A stretch of DNA of 64,000 bases, taken from assembly GCF_000208745.1 (NCBI RefSeq), contig NC_030850.1, forward strand, positions 36,244,285 to 36,308,284, in the 5' to 3' direction. How positions within the stretch are numbered: the stretch's first letter is position 1; every line of letters begins with the position of its first letter. The DNA is from Theobroma cacao (taxonomy: Eukaryota > Streptophyta > Magnoliopsida > Malvales > Malvaceae). Below are positions 1 to 10,700 of the stretch, piece after piece. The notes under the pieces are model-generated. The model made no database searches and was not told the DNA's origin. It saw nothing but the letters and a program-made list of their open reading frames with translations. A program made the position numbers and the translations under genes.

Positions 1-194
1 TTCTTGTAATCTCCTGATTTTTCTCTTAGTGAATTTTTCTCTGTTGTTGTGCCCGTGGACGTAGGTCATCAAAAGACCGAACCACGTAAATTCTTGTGTT
101 CTGGTGGGTGTGCTTGATTTCTTTTTTTCTTTATTATATTGATTGGGTTAGATCTTGGGCAATTCTTTAGAGACAATTCCGCAATTTCCCAACA
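1..194 (+). mobile_element. 3' end of a Copia-type LTR (solo LTR or right LTR)
   Basis: The first ~194 bases look like the downstream half of a plant Ty1/Copia LTR. A pyrimidine-rich stretch leads into a short hairpin-like block at about 51-110 (gtggacgtaggtc, then gaccgaaccacgtaaattc, then ttgtgtt), followed by T-rich DNA ending in ...cccaaca at 194. That 'guanine-gacgtagg / ccgaaccacgtaaa' arrangement is a well-known signature of plant Copia LTR R-U5 regions, and LTRs usually end in CA. No primer-binding site resembling initiator tRNA-Met follows. This is therefore either a 3' LTR of an element lying left of the window or a solo LTR. The 5' boundary is outside the window and the right boundary is approximate. 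Confidence 0.6.
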
Positions 195-2777
195 CTTTCT
201 CACCATGGGATTTCCGGACTTGCTTTGTATTTACCATTGCCAATTACCGTACCTTTTCGACTGTTGACTCATAAGTTTTTCCGACGAAGTCTCCAAAGGT
301 CGTAAAGCAAAATCATGCATTGATTGATTTAATCATTTTATTTCTTGCTAATCCTTTTTCTTTTTGTTTTTTTCCTCTCCCCGTGTGAAAACAGAAAGAG
401 GGTTAAATAGGAGTTTGTGCTTTCAAAGCCCATAGTTGTTTTACATGCCATGGTTTGAAATAGGTGTTTTCCCATGCAAAGCATATTTTTCTTTTGATAA
501 ATAAAGGTGTTTTGCACTTGCATGTGCTTTGAATTTCAGATATTGAGATAACAAAATTTTCAATTGATCAAAAACAAGCTGATTTTTCCCCCAAAAACTG
601 AAATAATTTTGAATAACAATTTCGTCAATTGTTCACGAGAAAATTTTATTAAGCATTAGGATTATACATAATTATAATCTTCATCAAGAAAATCAATCTC
701 AATAAATCTTTAATGTTAATGAATAGAAATTAAAATGTCGTCTCCATCGATATCAAATTTAATAAAATAATCTCCAAAAACATTAACTTCAAGAAAGATT
801 TGCGCAAAAATAATATCTTCGATTAAATTCATAAACATTTAATAATTTTTTGGTAATTGGGTAACGTTGTGTGGACGCGTTTCATATTCCTTGAGGTTTG
901 CTAATTATTTTGTCCAAAGTGTCAAAGACAAAGAGAATCAATTTTCCATTTTGCTCAACAGTAAGTAACATGGAGTCACACACGTTGCTACATTACTAAT
1001 TAAAAGACAAAAGGAGGGTTTAGTCCATTAAATATAAGAGAAAGCAAGTACACCAGGAATTAAATCCCACATGTTATTCCAAGTTCCTAAACCATATAAT
1101 AAAATATACATAACATGTGGTTGTGTTTAATTATTTTACAAATCTACATACTAAAAGTAAATAAATATAATAATTAAAAAAAATCTCACGTTCTGAGTTT
1201 GGGCAGCTGAATTATGACAAATTCAATGACATTATCATATAGTTTAGTATACAAATTTTCAAAGAGTTGTACGTGTTTTGGTACGTTCAAAAAGTGTTCC
1301 CTTCGGTCTTCTCTTTAACTCAGGTCTTATTTACGTGTAAATTTTGATTCCCAGTCAAAATTCAAAAGGGTGAGAGTATTTAAAGACTTAATACAAGATT
1401 AATTATCCTTACAAACAGGTTTAACTGGTCAATTCATAAGGATGGGAATCGATAAAAGTAACTTTAATAATGAAATTCTTTAAATTAATAATCATTTCAC
1501 TATTTTGTGAGAGATAAAACATATTTCAAAATTATATCGAGAGTTATAAATATTGAACTTTAGATATATTAATTCGAGTATTTGTTTAAAAAGACAAATT
1601 TTATTACAAATGAATTAACAAAATAGAAGTTCCGTACAAAAGAATGGAAGAAAATTCCAATTTCTAATTAGAAATAAGTCTGCATTCCTGCTTGAACCTA
1701 AAGGCTGTTTAATCATCAAATAGGCCCCAAAAACCTTTACTTTAAAGGCTGGCTTTCTGCTTTGCCAAAGAAGAAAAGAAAAAGGGTATAACACATTTCC
1801 TACCTGCCAAGCATTGTTGACCTAAGAGCTATCTGTTGGGGATTAAAATCAAAACACATACATACTACCTGAATTTCTTTATTTTAAAGAGAAAAAGAGA
1901 AGAAGAAAAAGAAAGAATCCCATTTAACAAACAAACCCCTTACAATCATTAATATTTTCATATTTGAGAGAAATTTCTAATCAATATGAAATGAAATAAA
2001 AAATGGGCAATAAATGCCAAATTGAACGTAATTTTATATATGTCAATGTTGTGCTACAATTTCTAATGATGGCTTGGTCAAATATATACAAACCAAAATT
2101 TTGGGGAAACTTAATTAAATTTGAAAGCACCAGTTTTTCTTTTTACTAAATCAAAAAAAATTTGATTCCATATGAGATATTGAAATGCATTAAAAATCAG
2201 CAAAAACTGATTGCCATATCAAGAAATTCAAGCTTTCAGTAAAATACATTGTTTTATTAAGCCAAATAACGATATAAAATTTAACCACATTATGTTAATA
2301 AAAAAGTATACATCAATTGATACACAATATCAATCACATCCGAACAAAACACTTAAATTGAAAGATACAAACAAAAATGAATGTTCTAAAAATTAACACA
2401 TCCAATCAACATCAAACATCTCACTTCTGATCAAACCCATTTTGGCTAGAGAATCAGCATAGCAAAATCTATTGTTTATAAGCATCAAAGTGAGAGTAAT
2501 GGGTTTTATGGTTAAGAAATCATTCGAAAGCAGATAAGGACAATATGTATATGGTTGAATCGAATCTATTCATTTGATTGGAATATTATAGTATGGACCT
2601 TTGTCTCCATTATTGGATGAATAAACTATGCAAAGTGTGAATAAATTAACATTGAAGCACTTCAAAAACGTGGTGGAAATGTTCTCAAAAAACTCAACTC
2701 CTGAGAAACTTCGTAGCATTGCCTGGAGAAGCAAAGTAGGAAAACCTGGAATTAATAGTTTAATATCAAAGTCTCAA
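195..2777. other. AT-rich intergenic DNA, no gene seen
   Basis: About 2.6 kb between the LTR end and the first ERF promoter. Reading frames are short and unlike any family I know. The sequence is AT-rich with many poly-A/T tracts. I see no tRNA and no obvious intact transposon. The part closest to the ERF gene presumably holds its upstream regulatory DNA. Confidence 0.6.
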
Positions 2778-2801
2778 GGTATATACATATATATATGTAG
2801 A
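2778..2801 (+). promoter_or_regulatory. Candidate TATA region of the first ERF gene
   Basis: A run of alternating T/A (tatatacatatatatatg) lies about 107-130 bases upstream of the ERF start codon. It would place a transcription start near 2815-2830 and give a 5' leader of roughly 80-95 nt. This is inference from position only. Confidence 0.4.
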
Positions 2802-2907
2802 CAGGAAGCCAATTACGAAACCATTCAATTCAAATTCAAACCTTGTAGTGTACTAAAAGCTTGTTTCCTTTTCTGGGTCTATCTCAAGAACAAGAAGAAA
2901 ACAAAAT

Positions 2908-3597
2908 ATGTACGGTGGAAATACCTCGGGGTTTGATCTCAGTCTCCTGGAGTCGATTCGTCAGTATCTTTTGGAAGATGAACTTCCGTTATATGATCAG
3001 ATTGGTTGTTCGAAAACTGATGCGATTAATGTTGATCAGTGGGTAACCTTTGATCAGTTATTCGATGCGGCGGAGACGGCCGCTGTTGGTGTCTCGGTTC
3101 CCAGCTGCGAAGTGATCACTTCCGAGTTGGGGACTGCGACAACCGCGACTGCCCCTAAACTGCAAGCGCTGCCGAAGAAGGTGCATTATAGGGGTGTGAG
3201 GAGAAGGCCGTGGGGGACGTACGCTGCGGAGATAAGGGATCCGAAAAAGAACGGTGCGAGGGTCTGGCTCGGGACTTACGAGACGCCCGAGGATGCGGCG
3301 CTGGCTTATGACAGAGCAGCTTTCAAAATGCGGGGCGCAAAGGCCAAGCTGAATTTCCCTCACCTCATTGGCTCGGATCAGGTAGAGCCGGTTAGAGTGA
3401 CCAATAACAAGCGGCGGTCTTCGTCTCAGTCATCGGCTCAGTCGGCTTCCTGTTCATCATATATATCCGATAACGGGACTCCCAAGTCGAAACGGAGGAT
3501 GATCAGTGAGATTAACTCGGCGGTTAAAACTGAGTTAGGAAGCGAGTTTGAACTAGAATTGACGCCAACTGATTTTTGGCAGACCGTTTTCTGTTAA
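2908..3597 (+). CDS. AP2/ERF transcription factor, group IXa (ERF13-like), copy 1
   Basis: Single-exon 229-aa ethylene-response factor, expected to bind GCC-box promoters in the nucleus in ethylene, jasmonate and defence responses. The AP2/ERF domain spans residues ~93-151 ([19 protein letters not shown] ... KLNFPHL) and carries the Ala and Asp typical of ERF rather than DREB proteins. The N-terminal block [14 protein letters not shown] (residues 9-22) and the post-domain PHLIGS are characteristic of group IX. Basic clusters NNKRR (~166) and KSKRR (~193) could be nuclear localisation signals. The C-terminus is acidic ([12 protein letters not shown]), possibly an activation region. The ATG follows a plausible leader and is the first of this frame with a family-like N-terminus. 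A second, related gene lies 1.3 kb downstream on the same strand. ERF13 orthology is inferred from motif similarity and gene order; ERF1A/ERF2-type naming is the alternative. Confidence 0.9.
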   Translation: MYGGNTSGFDLSLLESIRQYLLEDELPLYDQIGCSKTDAINVDQWVTFDQLFDAAETAAVGVSVPSCEVITSELGTATTATAPKLQALPKKVHYRGVRRRPWGTYAAEIRDPKKNGARVWLGTYETPEDAALAYDRAAFKMRGAKAKLNFPHLIGSDQVEPVRVTNNKRRSSSQSSAQSASCSSYISDNGTPKSKRRMISEINSAVKTELGSEFELELTPTDFWQTVFC

Positions 3598-3764
3598 CGG
3601 AAGTGTCAAGTGTACATAATCATTTTGTTTTTTTTTTAATTTAATTTAAATTTTTGGCAGAAAAATGAGTAATTCTCTCTATACTTTTCTATTTAATACC
3701 CAAAATTTCTTAATTTCCAATATCAATATTATCTTAAAATAACGAAAAAAAAAGCTGCACAGCG

Positions 3765-3826
3765 CTTACTAAACTTGATATTAGATTTACAAAATGTAAA
3801 TTAATCCGGCACATTTAATAAAGTTC
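3765..3826 (+). repeat. Direct repeat, unit 1 of 2 between the ERF genes
   Basis: This ~62-bp block (cttactaaacttgatattag ... tttaataaagttc) recurs at 4098-4160 with about 80% identity by eye, 333-334 bp downstream. The shared core is gatattagatttacaaaatg. Confidence 0.65.
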
Positions 3827-4097
3827 GTTATTAAGTTATTAATAATTTAGACATGAGATTTTTAAATTTTTTTCTATTAGGATATATATTATGAATGGCT
3901 TATTAGAATTCAATGTTTTTAATTTTTCGATGAAAATTAAAATTCGTTGGTAAGTATAAATGAAATGCGATTTGTATTTATCGATAAATTCTACCAGAAC
4001 AATATTTACGAAGAATAATTGTGCGAATTATGTGATTTATTTTTTATTTAAATTTTAATGTATATATATAGGGTTAAGTAGTCTTGGCTCTATAATT

Positions 4098-4160
4098 CTT
4101 ACGAAACTCGATATTAGATTTACAAAATGGAAAATAATCATGTCAGGTTTAATAAAGTTC
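4098..4160 (+). repeat. Direct repeat, unit 2 of 2 between the ERF genes
   Basis: Second copy of the 3765-3826 block (cttacgaaactcgatattag ... tttaataaagttc). The 333-bp offset suggests either a local duplication or the two ends of a small decayed insertion. Confidence 0.65.
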
Positions 4161-4666
4161 ACACCTAAGATGTTATCATTTTGTCGAATAAAAAACCAAA
4201 AGGAGGACAGCATGATTCAACCCTACACGGAGAAAAAGAACAAAGACTCGAATAAGGAGAGATGGTGACATTTTCATTTGGTGTACTTTACCATTCCGTT
4301 ATTTGCTTGCACACTTTCATTCAAAGACGTTCAAATTACACCCAAAGTGAAACCTAACACAGAGTTTCTAGTCAAGTACTTATACTTTATCTACACCCTT
4401 TCCCTCTTACATACATTATATATATGATATTCTATTTTATCTAATTATGCAATATTTTTTTGTTTGTACTAATCTGTTTGTATCTAACTCGACTTTGGAT
4501 GGATTCATTATTTTTATATATTGCTATTATAGAGCTGACACGGAGTTTTGTCTTCGTGACATTGTTAGCATCCATCATCTCATATTCCAACAATCATTTA
4601 AAAAATAATTAAAATATTATAAATATATAGAAGACTGAAGGGAATATATATTAATTCAGAAAATGG

Positions 4667-4672
4667 CACGTG
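4667..4672 (+). promoter_or_regulatory. G-box (CACGTG) upstream of second ERF
   Basis: A perfect CACGTG palindrome about 120 bp upstream of the TATA box of the second ERF gene. G-boxes are bound by bHLH (for example MYC2) and bZIP factors, which fits a jasmonate- or stress-inducible ERF. No such site was seen close to the first ERF. Confidence 0.45.
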
Positions 4673-4789
4673 AAAAACCAATTCTCAGCATATGGTGCCG
4701 AAGGAAACTTCATGGAAATGGTTATAATCGTTCTTCTGAGATCGATGGTGGGCTGGAGGAACAACCCTTTGGCTGTAACTTTACAGTAC

Positions 4790-4797
4790 TATATAAA
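4790..4797 (+). promoter_or_regulatory. TATA box of second ERF gene
   Basis: The sequence tatataaa lies 75-82 bases before the chosen start codon. A transcription start near 4820-4830 would leave a short leader of about 45 nt. Confidence 0.6.
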
Positions 4798-4871
4798 CTC
4801 GAACGCCATTGATATGTTTTGAGGAAATATTTATGTGGGAGATAATCATTCTGTCGAAGAAAATTATTTCC

Positions 4872-5465
4872 ATGGAGTCGGATTTAGCTCTTTTAGAGTC
4901 AATAAGGCAGCACCTGCTCGCCGATGATTTCGAAGCTTCTATGGGCTTAACGGCGTCGTTTCATGGAAGTACTCCGGCGTACCTCCGGGGTGCAAGCTTC
5001 ACCAGTCTACTCTCAGGCGAGAACTGGAGTGCCACGGCCACCCCATCATCAGAACCGATTGGTTTAACGAATGCGGTTAAATCGGAGCCTGCTGGGGATG
5101 TGTTGATGGAGGAGGACACGGTTCATGTGGCGGGGCCTGAACCCTACGCGCCGCCGAAGATGGAGCATTACAGAGGGGTGAGAAGGCGGCCGTGGGGCAA
5201 GTACGCGGCGGAGATTAGAGACCCTAAGAAGAATGGGAGCAGGGTGTGGCTAGGGACTTACGAGACGCCCGAGGACGCTGCGCTGGCTTACGACCAAGCC
5301 GCTTTCAAGATGCGTGGCTCGAAGGCTAAGCTAAACTTTCCTCACTTAATCGGCTCCGGTGACTTGGAGTTGGTGGAGCCAATCAGAGCCAGCCCCAAGC
5401 GCCGCTCTCCGGAGCAGCCTTCGACGACTTCCTTGAGCAAGGACACTCCAAAGCGAAGAAGATGA
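4872..5465 (+). CDS. AP2/ERF transcription factor, group IXa (ERF13-like), copy 2
   Basis: Single-exon 197-aa ERF protein and tandem paralogue of the preceding gene. The N-terminal [12 protein letters not shown] (residues 5-16) and the AP2/ERF domain (residues ~99-157, [19 protein letters not shown], ending PHLIGS) match copy 1 closely. Between them lies a different acidic, proline-containing linker. The tail is short and basic, ending in KRRR, and lacks the acidic C-terminus of copy 1. I chose the ATG at 4872 (MESDLALL) because it begins at the conserved group IX motif and has a good context (ttccATGGa). An in-frame ATG at 4833 would add 13 residues ([13 protein letters not shown]) and falls just after the predicted transcription start. 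A polyadenylation-like AATAAA occurs at 5665-5670. Function is expected to be GCC-box binding in stress-hormone responses. Confidence 0.88.
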   Translation: MESDLALLESIRQHLLADDFEASMGLTASFHGSTPAYLRGASFTSLLSGENWSATATPSSEPIGLTNAVKSEPAGDVLMEEDTVHVAGPEPYAPPKMEHYRGVRRRPWGKYAAEIRDPKKNGSRVWLGTYETPEDAALAYDQAAFKMRGSKAKLNFPHLIGSGDLELVEPIRASPKRRSPEQPSTTSLSKDTPKRRR

Positions 5466-6182
5466 AAATGAGAACTAATTAATTAATTAATCACATTTGT
5501 TATTATTTCCAATTTAAAAAAAAAATCGGTGTTAATGTTGTATACAATTGGAAAATTAATGTTTTAATTTTCCTTTTTTGTACATGAACACGATGTAGCT
5601 AGTTGATATGGTTTCGACTTCATTGCGTGGAAAAGCAAGAAAGCTGAGTACATGTTTCAAGAAAAATAAATTCATTAAAGAAAATTATGGTTAAGATTTT
5701 GGTTGTAATTTTGAAAGAAATAAAATTCTATCTTTGTCTTGGTTGCTTAACCAAAACCATTGATTTTTCTTTTTTACTTATTTTTTTCGTTGTTTTAAGT
5801 TGCTTAAACTTTCAATTAAATATATAATTTGAAGAATCTATGGCATGAACATATATTAATACATATATTTTTTAAATCAATCTTGCTAATTAGAGTGAGT
5901 AGGAATGATGACGGATAAGTCAACCATTATTTTTTAAGTAATTATATTATTTGTCAAAATATTTAAATTTTATAAATATCCAACAAATATTTAAAAGTTG
6001 TTATCTGAATTAAATAAATATTGTCCATTAAAGACCCGATTGTCAAGAGTAAGCATTCAATTGATTGAAACGATTAATTCGTATTTTACTAGCTAAAATA
6101 TTTTTTTAGCTAATTAGCTTGCATTATTTAACTTTTTTCATGAGTTCAATTAATAATTAACTTTTAAAAAAGAAAAATATAA
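5466..6182. other. Intergenic DNA downstream of second ERF
   Basis: Holds the 3' UTR of the second ERF and then AT-rich DNA without a recognisable gene. It ends at the left edge of the inverted-repeat element that starts near 6183. Confidence 0.6.
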
Positions 6183-6654
6183 GGCTCAAATAATCTCCTA
6201 AACTATTTAAGAATATTCAAATAAGTTCTTAATTTTTTTTACTACGTTTAATCAAATCTAATATTTTTATTTTAAGTCAAAGAAGTTCTTATGATTAATA
6301 ATTGATTAATTATTATTAAAAAAATATCACTTATCATTTTATACCCATATGATACTAATATAACATTAATGTGAAAGGAAAAAAATATCATATGATTATA
6401 TTATCATGTCAAATTAATCTCATGGAATCACCAATTATGATATGTCAACATGCCACATCATAATCAATTATGATATTTTAACATGTTACATCAACATCAC
6501 GTGACATAAAATAATAAATAATATTTTAATTAAATTAATCGAACTTATTTGACTCAAAACAAAAAATAAAAAAATTTGATTGAATTTAATAAAAATATAA
6601 AAATTTATTTAAATTTTTTAAAATAATTTAGAACTTTTTTTTTTATATCATGCC
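6183..6654 (+). mobile_element. Non-autonomous long-TIR (MITE-like) element, copy A
   Basis: About 472 bp bounded by ggc...gcc. The two ends are imperfect inverted complements over ~90 bp: the left end (cctaaactatttaagaatat, then caaataagttctta, tacgtttaatcaaat) pairs with the right end (aaatttgattgaatttaata ... aataatttagaac). The interior carries AT-rich palindromic pieces such as tcataatcaattatgat. There is no coding capacity. A clearly related copy lies in opposite orientation at 51705-52248. Long TIRs, absence of coding and two copies in one window argue for a MITE or foldback transposon. I could not fix target-site duplications, so the superfamily is unassigned. Confidence 0.65.
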
Positions 6655-7748
6655 AAAAAGAAAAGAAAAACCCACCATATAGCCGCCGGTGGATTCATGA
6701 ATCTATGAACAGTTTCAAAGGTTTCTTCAGCCACCACAGTTGAAGCACAAGTAGTTAAAGAAAAAATGAGAGATAAAAATGAGAAAAAAAAATCCCACGA
6801 ATTCCACGTGCTGTAAATAATAAAAACCATTGGCAGGTAAAAAAAATCAAGAGCTCGGTCGGAATCGGAGAAAAATGTGACATGTTTCAGAGCAGCTTCC
6901 TCTCGGTTTCCCCTTTGGGTCGGGTCGTAACTCATTGGGCCCTAAAGATTAGCTGATACTGATGCAGCTTGACGTCTTCGCTAAATGGGCTTCTGTTACT
7001 AGATTTTTGAGTCTCGCCGGATCTCTTCTTCTCCGATTTATGTTGCAAGGGCCGGTGGATACGACAATGGCACTCCCTCATCTTCTGTTGTTGAGCAAGT
7101 AATACTAAATACTTCGACACAGGTAAAAAGATCTACTACTAGCATTTCTATATGGAGATACAAAACAATACTAAATAAATAGCTGACCGGTTAACAAAAA
7201 CAAGGACATTCCGTTACAGGGAGTTTTAGGTCAAGTTAGACCACATTTCTCTTTGAAATATCGGTGCCTTTGGGAAGAATGAAAAAAGCTGTGGAGCAAA
7301 TAGTGTTACATTGAAGATTAGGTCAAACATGATTTGCTCAAGACACATACCTACAACTTTTCCAAATTGATGGAACCAATATTAACCACAAGACAGAATG
7401 TAACAGCTTGTAAATTATAAGAAAGATAAATTCTTCACGATGCAGCACTAGGTGTAATAACATCAGGAAGTACAATTAAGTTTTGAATTTGTAAATCTTG
7501 AGTAACCAACTGCTTAAAAATTTTTTAGCCGCACCACCAGATCTGGTCTCGTTCTTCCCAACTCGATAGGAATAACAATGGGTTCAAGACAAGCTAACAA
7601 TTCTCCAATTCTAAAGCAACAATGACAAATTCACTACCAAGAGCAGTATCACTGTCCCAAACGCAGAATCATCTGTTGCTAGAATGCCATGAACAAAAAT
7701 CTGGCTGGTCACCTAAACACCTGTCCAATAAGTAGCATGCTCTTCGCT
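6655..7748. other. Intergenic/3' UTR stretch before CSN7 stop, with promoter-like patch
   Basis: The part nearest 7748 must contain the CSN7 3' UTR (minus strand). Around 6860-7130 the base composition is more balanced and includes TGGGCC (6936-6941), TGACGTC (6970-6976) and TGGGCT (6986-6991), motifs common in plant housekeeping promoters. A minus-strand frame of 95 codons starts at 6935 and short plus-strand frames also occur, but none resembles a protein I know. I assign no gene here. Confidence 0.45.
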
Positions 7749-10700
7749 TCAGGATATTGGATGCCGTCTCCTGCATTTCTCCACACCATTAGTCATCAGT
7801 AAAATGTAGTCATAATAAGCATAACTTTAGAAGACATAATAACCAAATATTTAAGGAGAAAGGAAAACCAAGTCGTATAAATTATATTCAAGGATATAGA
7901 ACAAAAGTGAATAAATTATATAAAAAAACCACCTCTTGGGTCGGCTTCGGTCTTCCTCATAGTCCATCACTCCACCAGGTTCAGAGTAGATCTCCTCGAG
8001 CCCTCGGAAGTCAACGTCGGCCTGCTTACAGTGTGTAACTTCTGCCACAACGTAAGTAAGCCACATCGACCAACATATCTTGGTATTGAATGAGTGAAGT
8101 CATGGCATGCTAATTCTAGATCCAGTTAAACTCACTCATTTGCATGTTAACTAGGAAATTGCAGCTTTAAGCTCCAAACTTTTCTGTATATGCATTTTTG
8201 CAACAATTAAAGGACTCTCTTTCCACCATCACCCCCCCAATAAAACAATTTTCAATATTTAAAAACAATTTATTTATGTCTACAACTACATGGATGTTAT
8301 AATCAAAATGTTTTACTCTCTTGAATGCTTATATAGAACTGGCTTAAAAATTAAAAACACAAAACAATAAGGCTAATTAAAACACTTGCAACTGCACTCT
8401 GCTTCGCATGCTTTTAATGGTCCAATACTGAATTATTGCAAAAGGACAATCAGTTCTAAAAGGTAAACCGGATTCAACTGACCTTGAGGGTGAGGGACTT
8501 CTTTACTTCTTCCACCCTATCTTCAACCTCCTTACGATGTTTCTTGTCCAACTCGCTCATTGTATCAGCCCATTTTATCTTCTCTTGAATTGAGATAAGT
8601 AAGTTGTCTGATGTACCCAACCTAGGTTCTCATCGACAGAAAAATGTTAGATATATATAAGCTGATATTGATTAAATTTAGCTGTGTTTCTATCAAGTCC
8701 ACTTAAACTTGCCAGCTTGAATGAACAAAGACAAAAGCTAATATTAAATCAGACGCTAGCAACTATGACTGCAGCAAGGGTAAAGGACTTAATCACATGC
8801 TCTATTAGAACCAAAGATGTTACCAGTTTGACAGTGTTTGTATCATACTCCCAAGTTGTCCTGGCCTCAAATCCCTCCCAGCAGCAAATTGGACCTCCAG
8901 ATATTAGAAGCTTTGATAAGCCAAGAAAAAGAAAAAAGAAAAAAAACTTCAAAGGTAAGTACAGCAAACACATACCTCAAAACATCTTCGCAGCTGATCC
9001 AGCTTTCCTCTAACTATACCCTGACAAAAAGGTTGAAAAAGATGAACAATCAGCACACTTTCAGTTTAACTATGGTACAATTTGATTCCCTTAGAAGTCA
9101 ACCAACCCCTCCCTCTTGGAAAGACACCTGGTGGGGAAGGTAGGTGTTTAGGACAAAATTTGAATTTGCAAGAAACAGAGTAAAGAAAAAGAGAGAAAAT
9201 TTAGAAGTTGCAACAATCACTTATCATACAAGCAGCAGAATTAGTTCTGCTTTCTTTCTTTTTCTTTTCTTTCTTTTTTTTTATTTTTGACAAATGGCTG
9301 GGCTACACCTACACTATAGGAGAATAGTCCTCCCCCCCAATCCCTGGTGAATACAGAGTTTGATCTCAGGCCTTGGGAGCAACCACCAATGACAGTTCAG
9401 ACAGTGTAGCTACATTTTCGAAAAGCAAAACTTATGAATTGTGATATATAATCAACACGATGCTTCTTTCACATGCCATGTGTTGAATGCAGATCCACTT
9501 TAAAGTTCAACCCCCAGCCCCCCACCCCCACTAAAATCAGGTGTAATGCACAAAGAGCAAGATGATTCTTTCACATGTCATTTGTTGAATGGAAATCATC
9601 CTTTAAAAACAGAAGTCAAAACATCACATCCTCAGAGCCTTTCAAGGCTGTTCCAGTAGCTAAAGCATGCTGCCGACAGAGTAAATCTTGGATTAAGAAG
9701 GAATAGAGAGAACCATACTCAGAGACTACCTACCGCATACATGCATTCATTGATAAGAAAATCTTCGAGCTCGCGGACATTTGTGACATCTAACTCCAGC
9801 ATTAGTTGATCATATGGTAGCACCTGGAGAAGAATATCAAAAACTATTAACAACCAACATGAAATACCAATAGAATAATCATCAGACAAAGATTCCCACA
9901 AATTATACATATATCCTTTCCATTAGGAAGATGGAACAAAAGAATTCAAAAGAAAAGGTTAAAATCTTTTCAAGAGACTCTAAAGAATTTACTCCATCAA
10001 GTCTGAAGTCACTTACCTTGATGACAGAGATCTAAACGTCGCAAGTTTGGTGAATATAAAGTGCACCATAACCACTACAATGGAACTAGACTAGAAAATA
10101 GCATATTTAGATGTGCAAATGCCCCATAACTCAAAGAGAATACCTTGTTTGTCTCAGCAAGTGTAAGGACAGTAAGTTGCTTTAGCTTGAGGACTTGATC
10201 AGGGACCAGTTGAGGAAGACGACCACTATTACCTAATTAAATAGTTTAACAGACAAAATTCATGGCTTTAAAATGTGCAGAAGCAAAATAAGAACAATCA
10301 AGACAGAGAAATATGTCAAGTAGTTAATTAAATAAAGGGCATTCTGCTGCCTACTGTGCTGGAAAATTAAACATCACTGACAAACACTGTCAAAAAGAAG
10401 ATAATAGAAGTGAGGAAGACATACAATAATGGGAAAAGTGCCAAATCATTAAGCTGGAAAATTAATATTAAAAAAGGAAGAAAGAATGACAGGTAATGCC
10501 TTTTCAATTACTAGTCCTTGAAATTTGCATTTAAATAATTAAATCACTGCAATTGCAATATCTTCTTTCACAAGATTACCCGAATAATAGTTTATAGATA
10601 TGGATCATATATGGACCAGTTTCATTATTAGTAGCTCTATGTTACCATAGTAGTAGAAGTTGCCAATTTAGCCACAAAAATCAAAATACTTTACATTACA

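Larger units (their letters stand above)
3598..4666. other. Spacer between the two ERF genes
   Basis: AT-rich spacer holding the 3' UTR of the first ERF and the distal promoter of the second. It contains a diverged direct repeat (3765-3826 and 4098-4160). No reading frame of note was seen. Confidence 0.6.

Noticed and set aside
4809..4871. Longer N-terminus for the second ERF
   Set aside because: The 4809 start is TTG. The in-frame ATG at 4833 remains possible, but family N-termini begin at the ESDLALLES motif, so 4872 is preferred.
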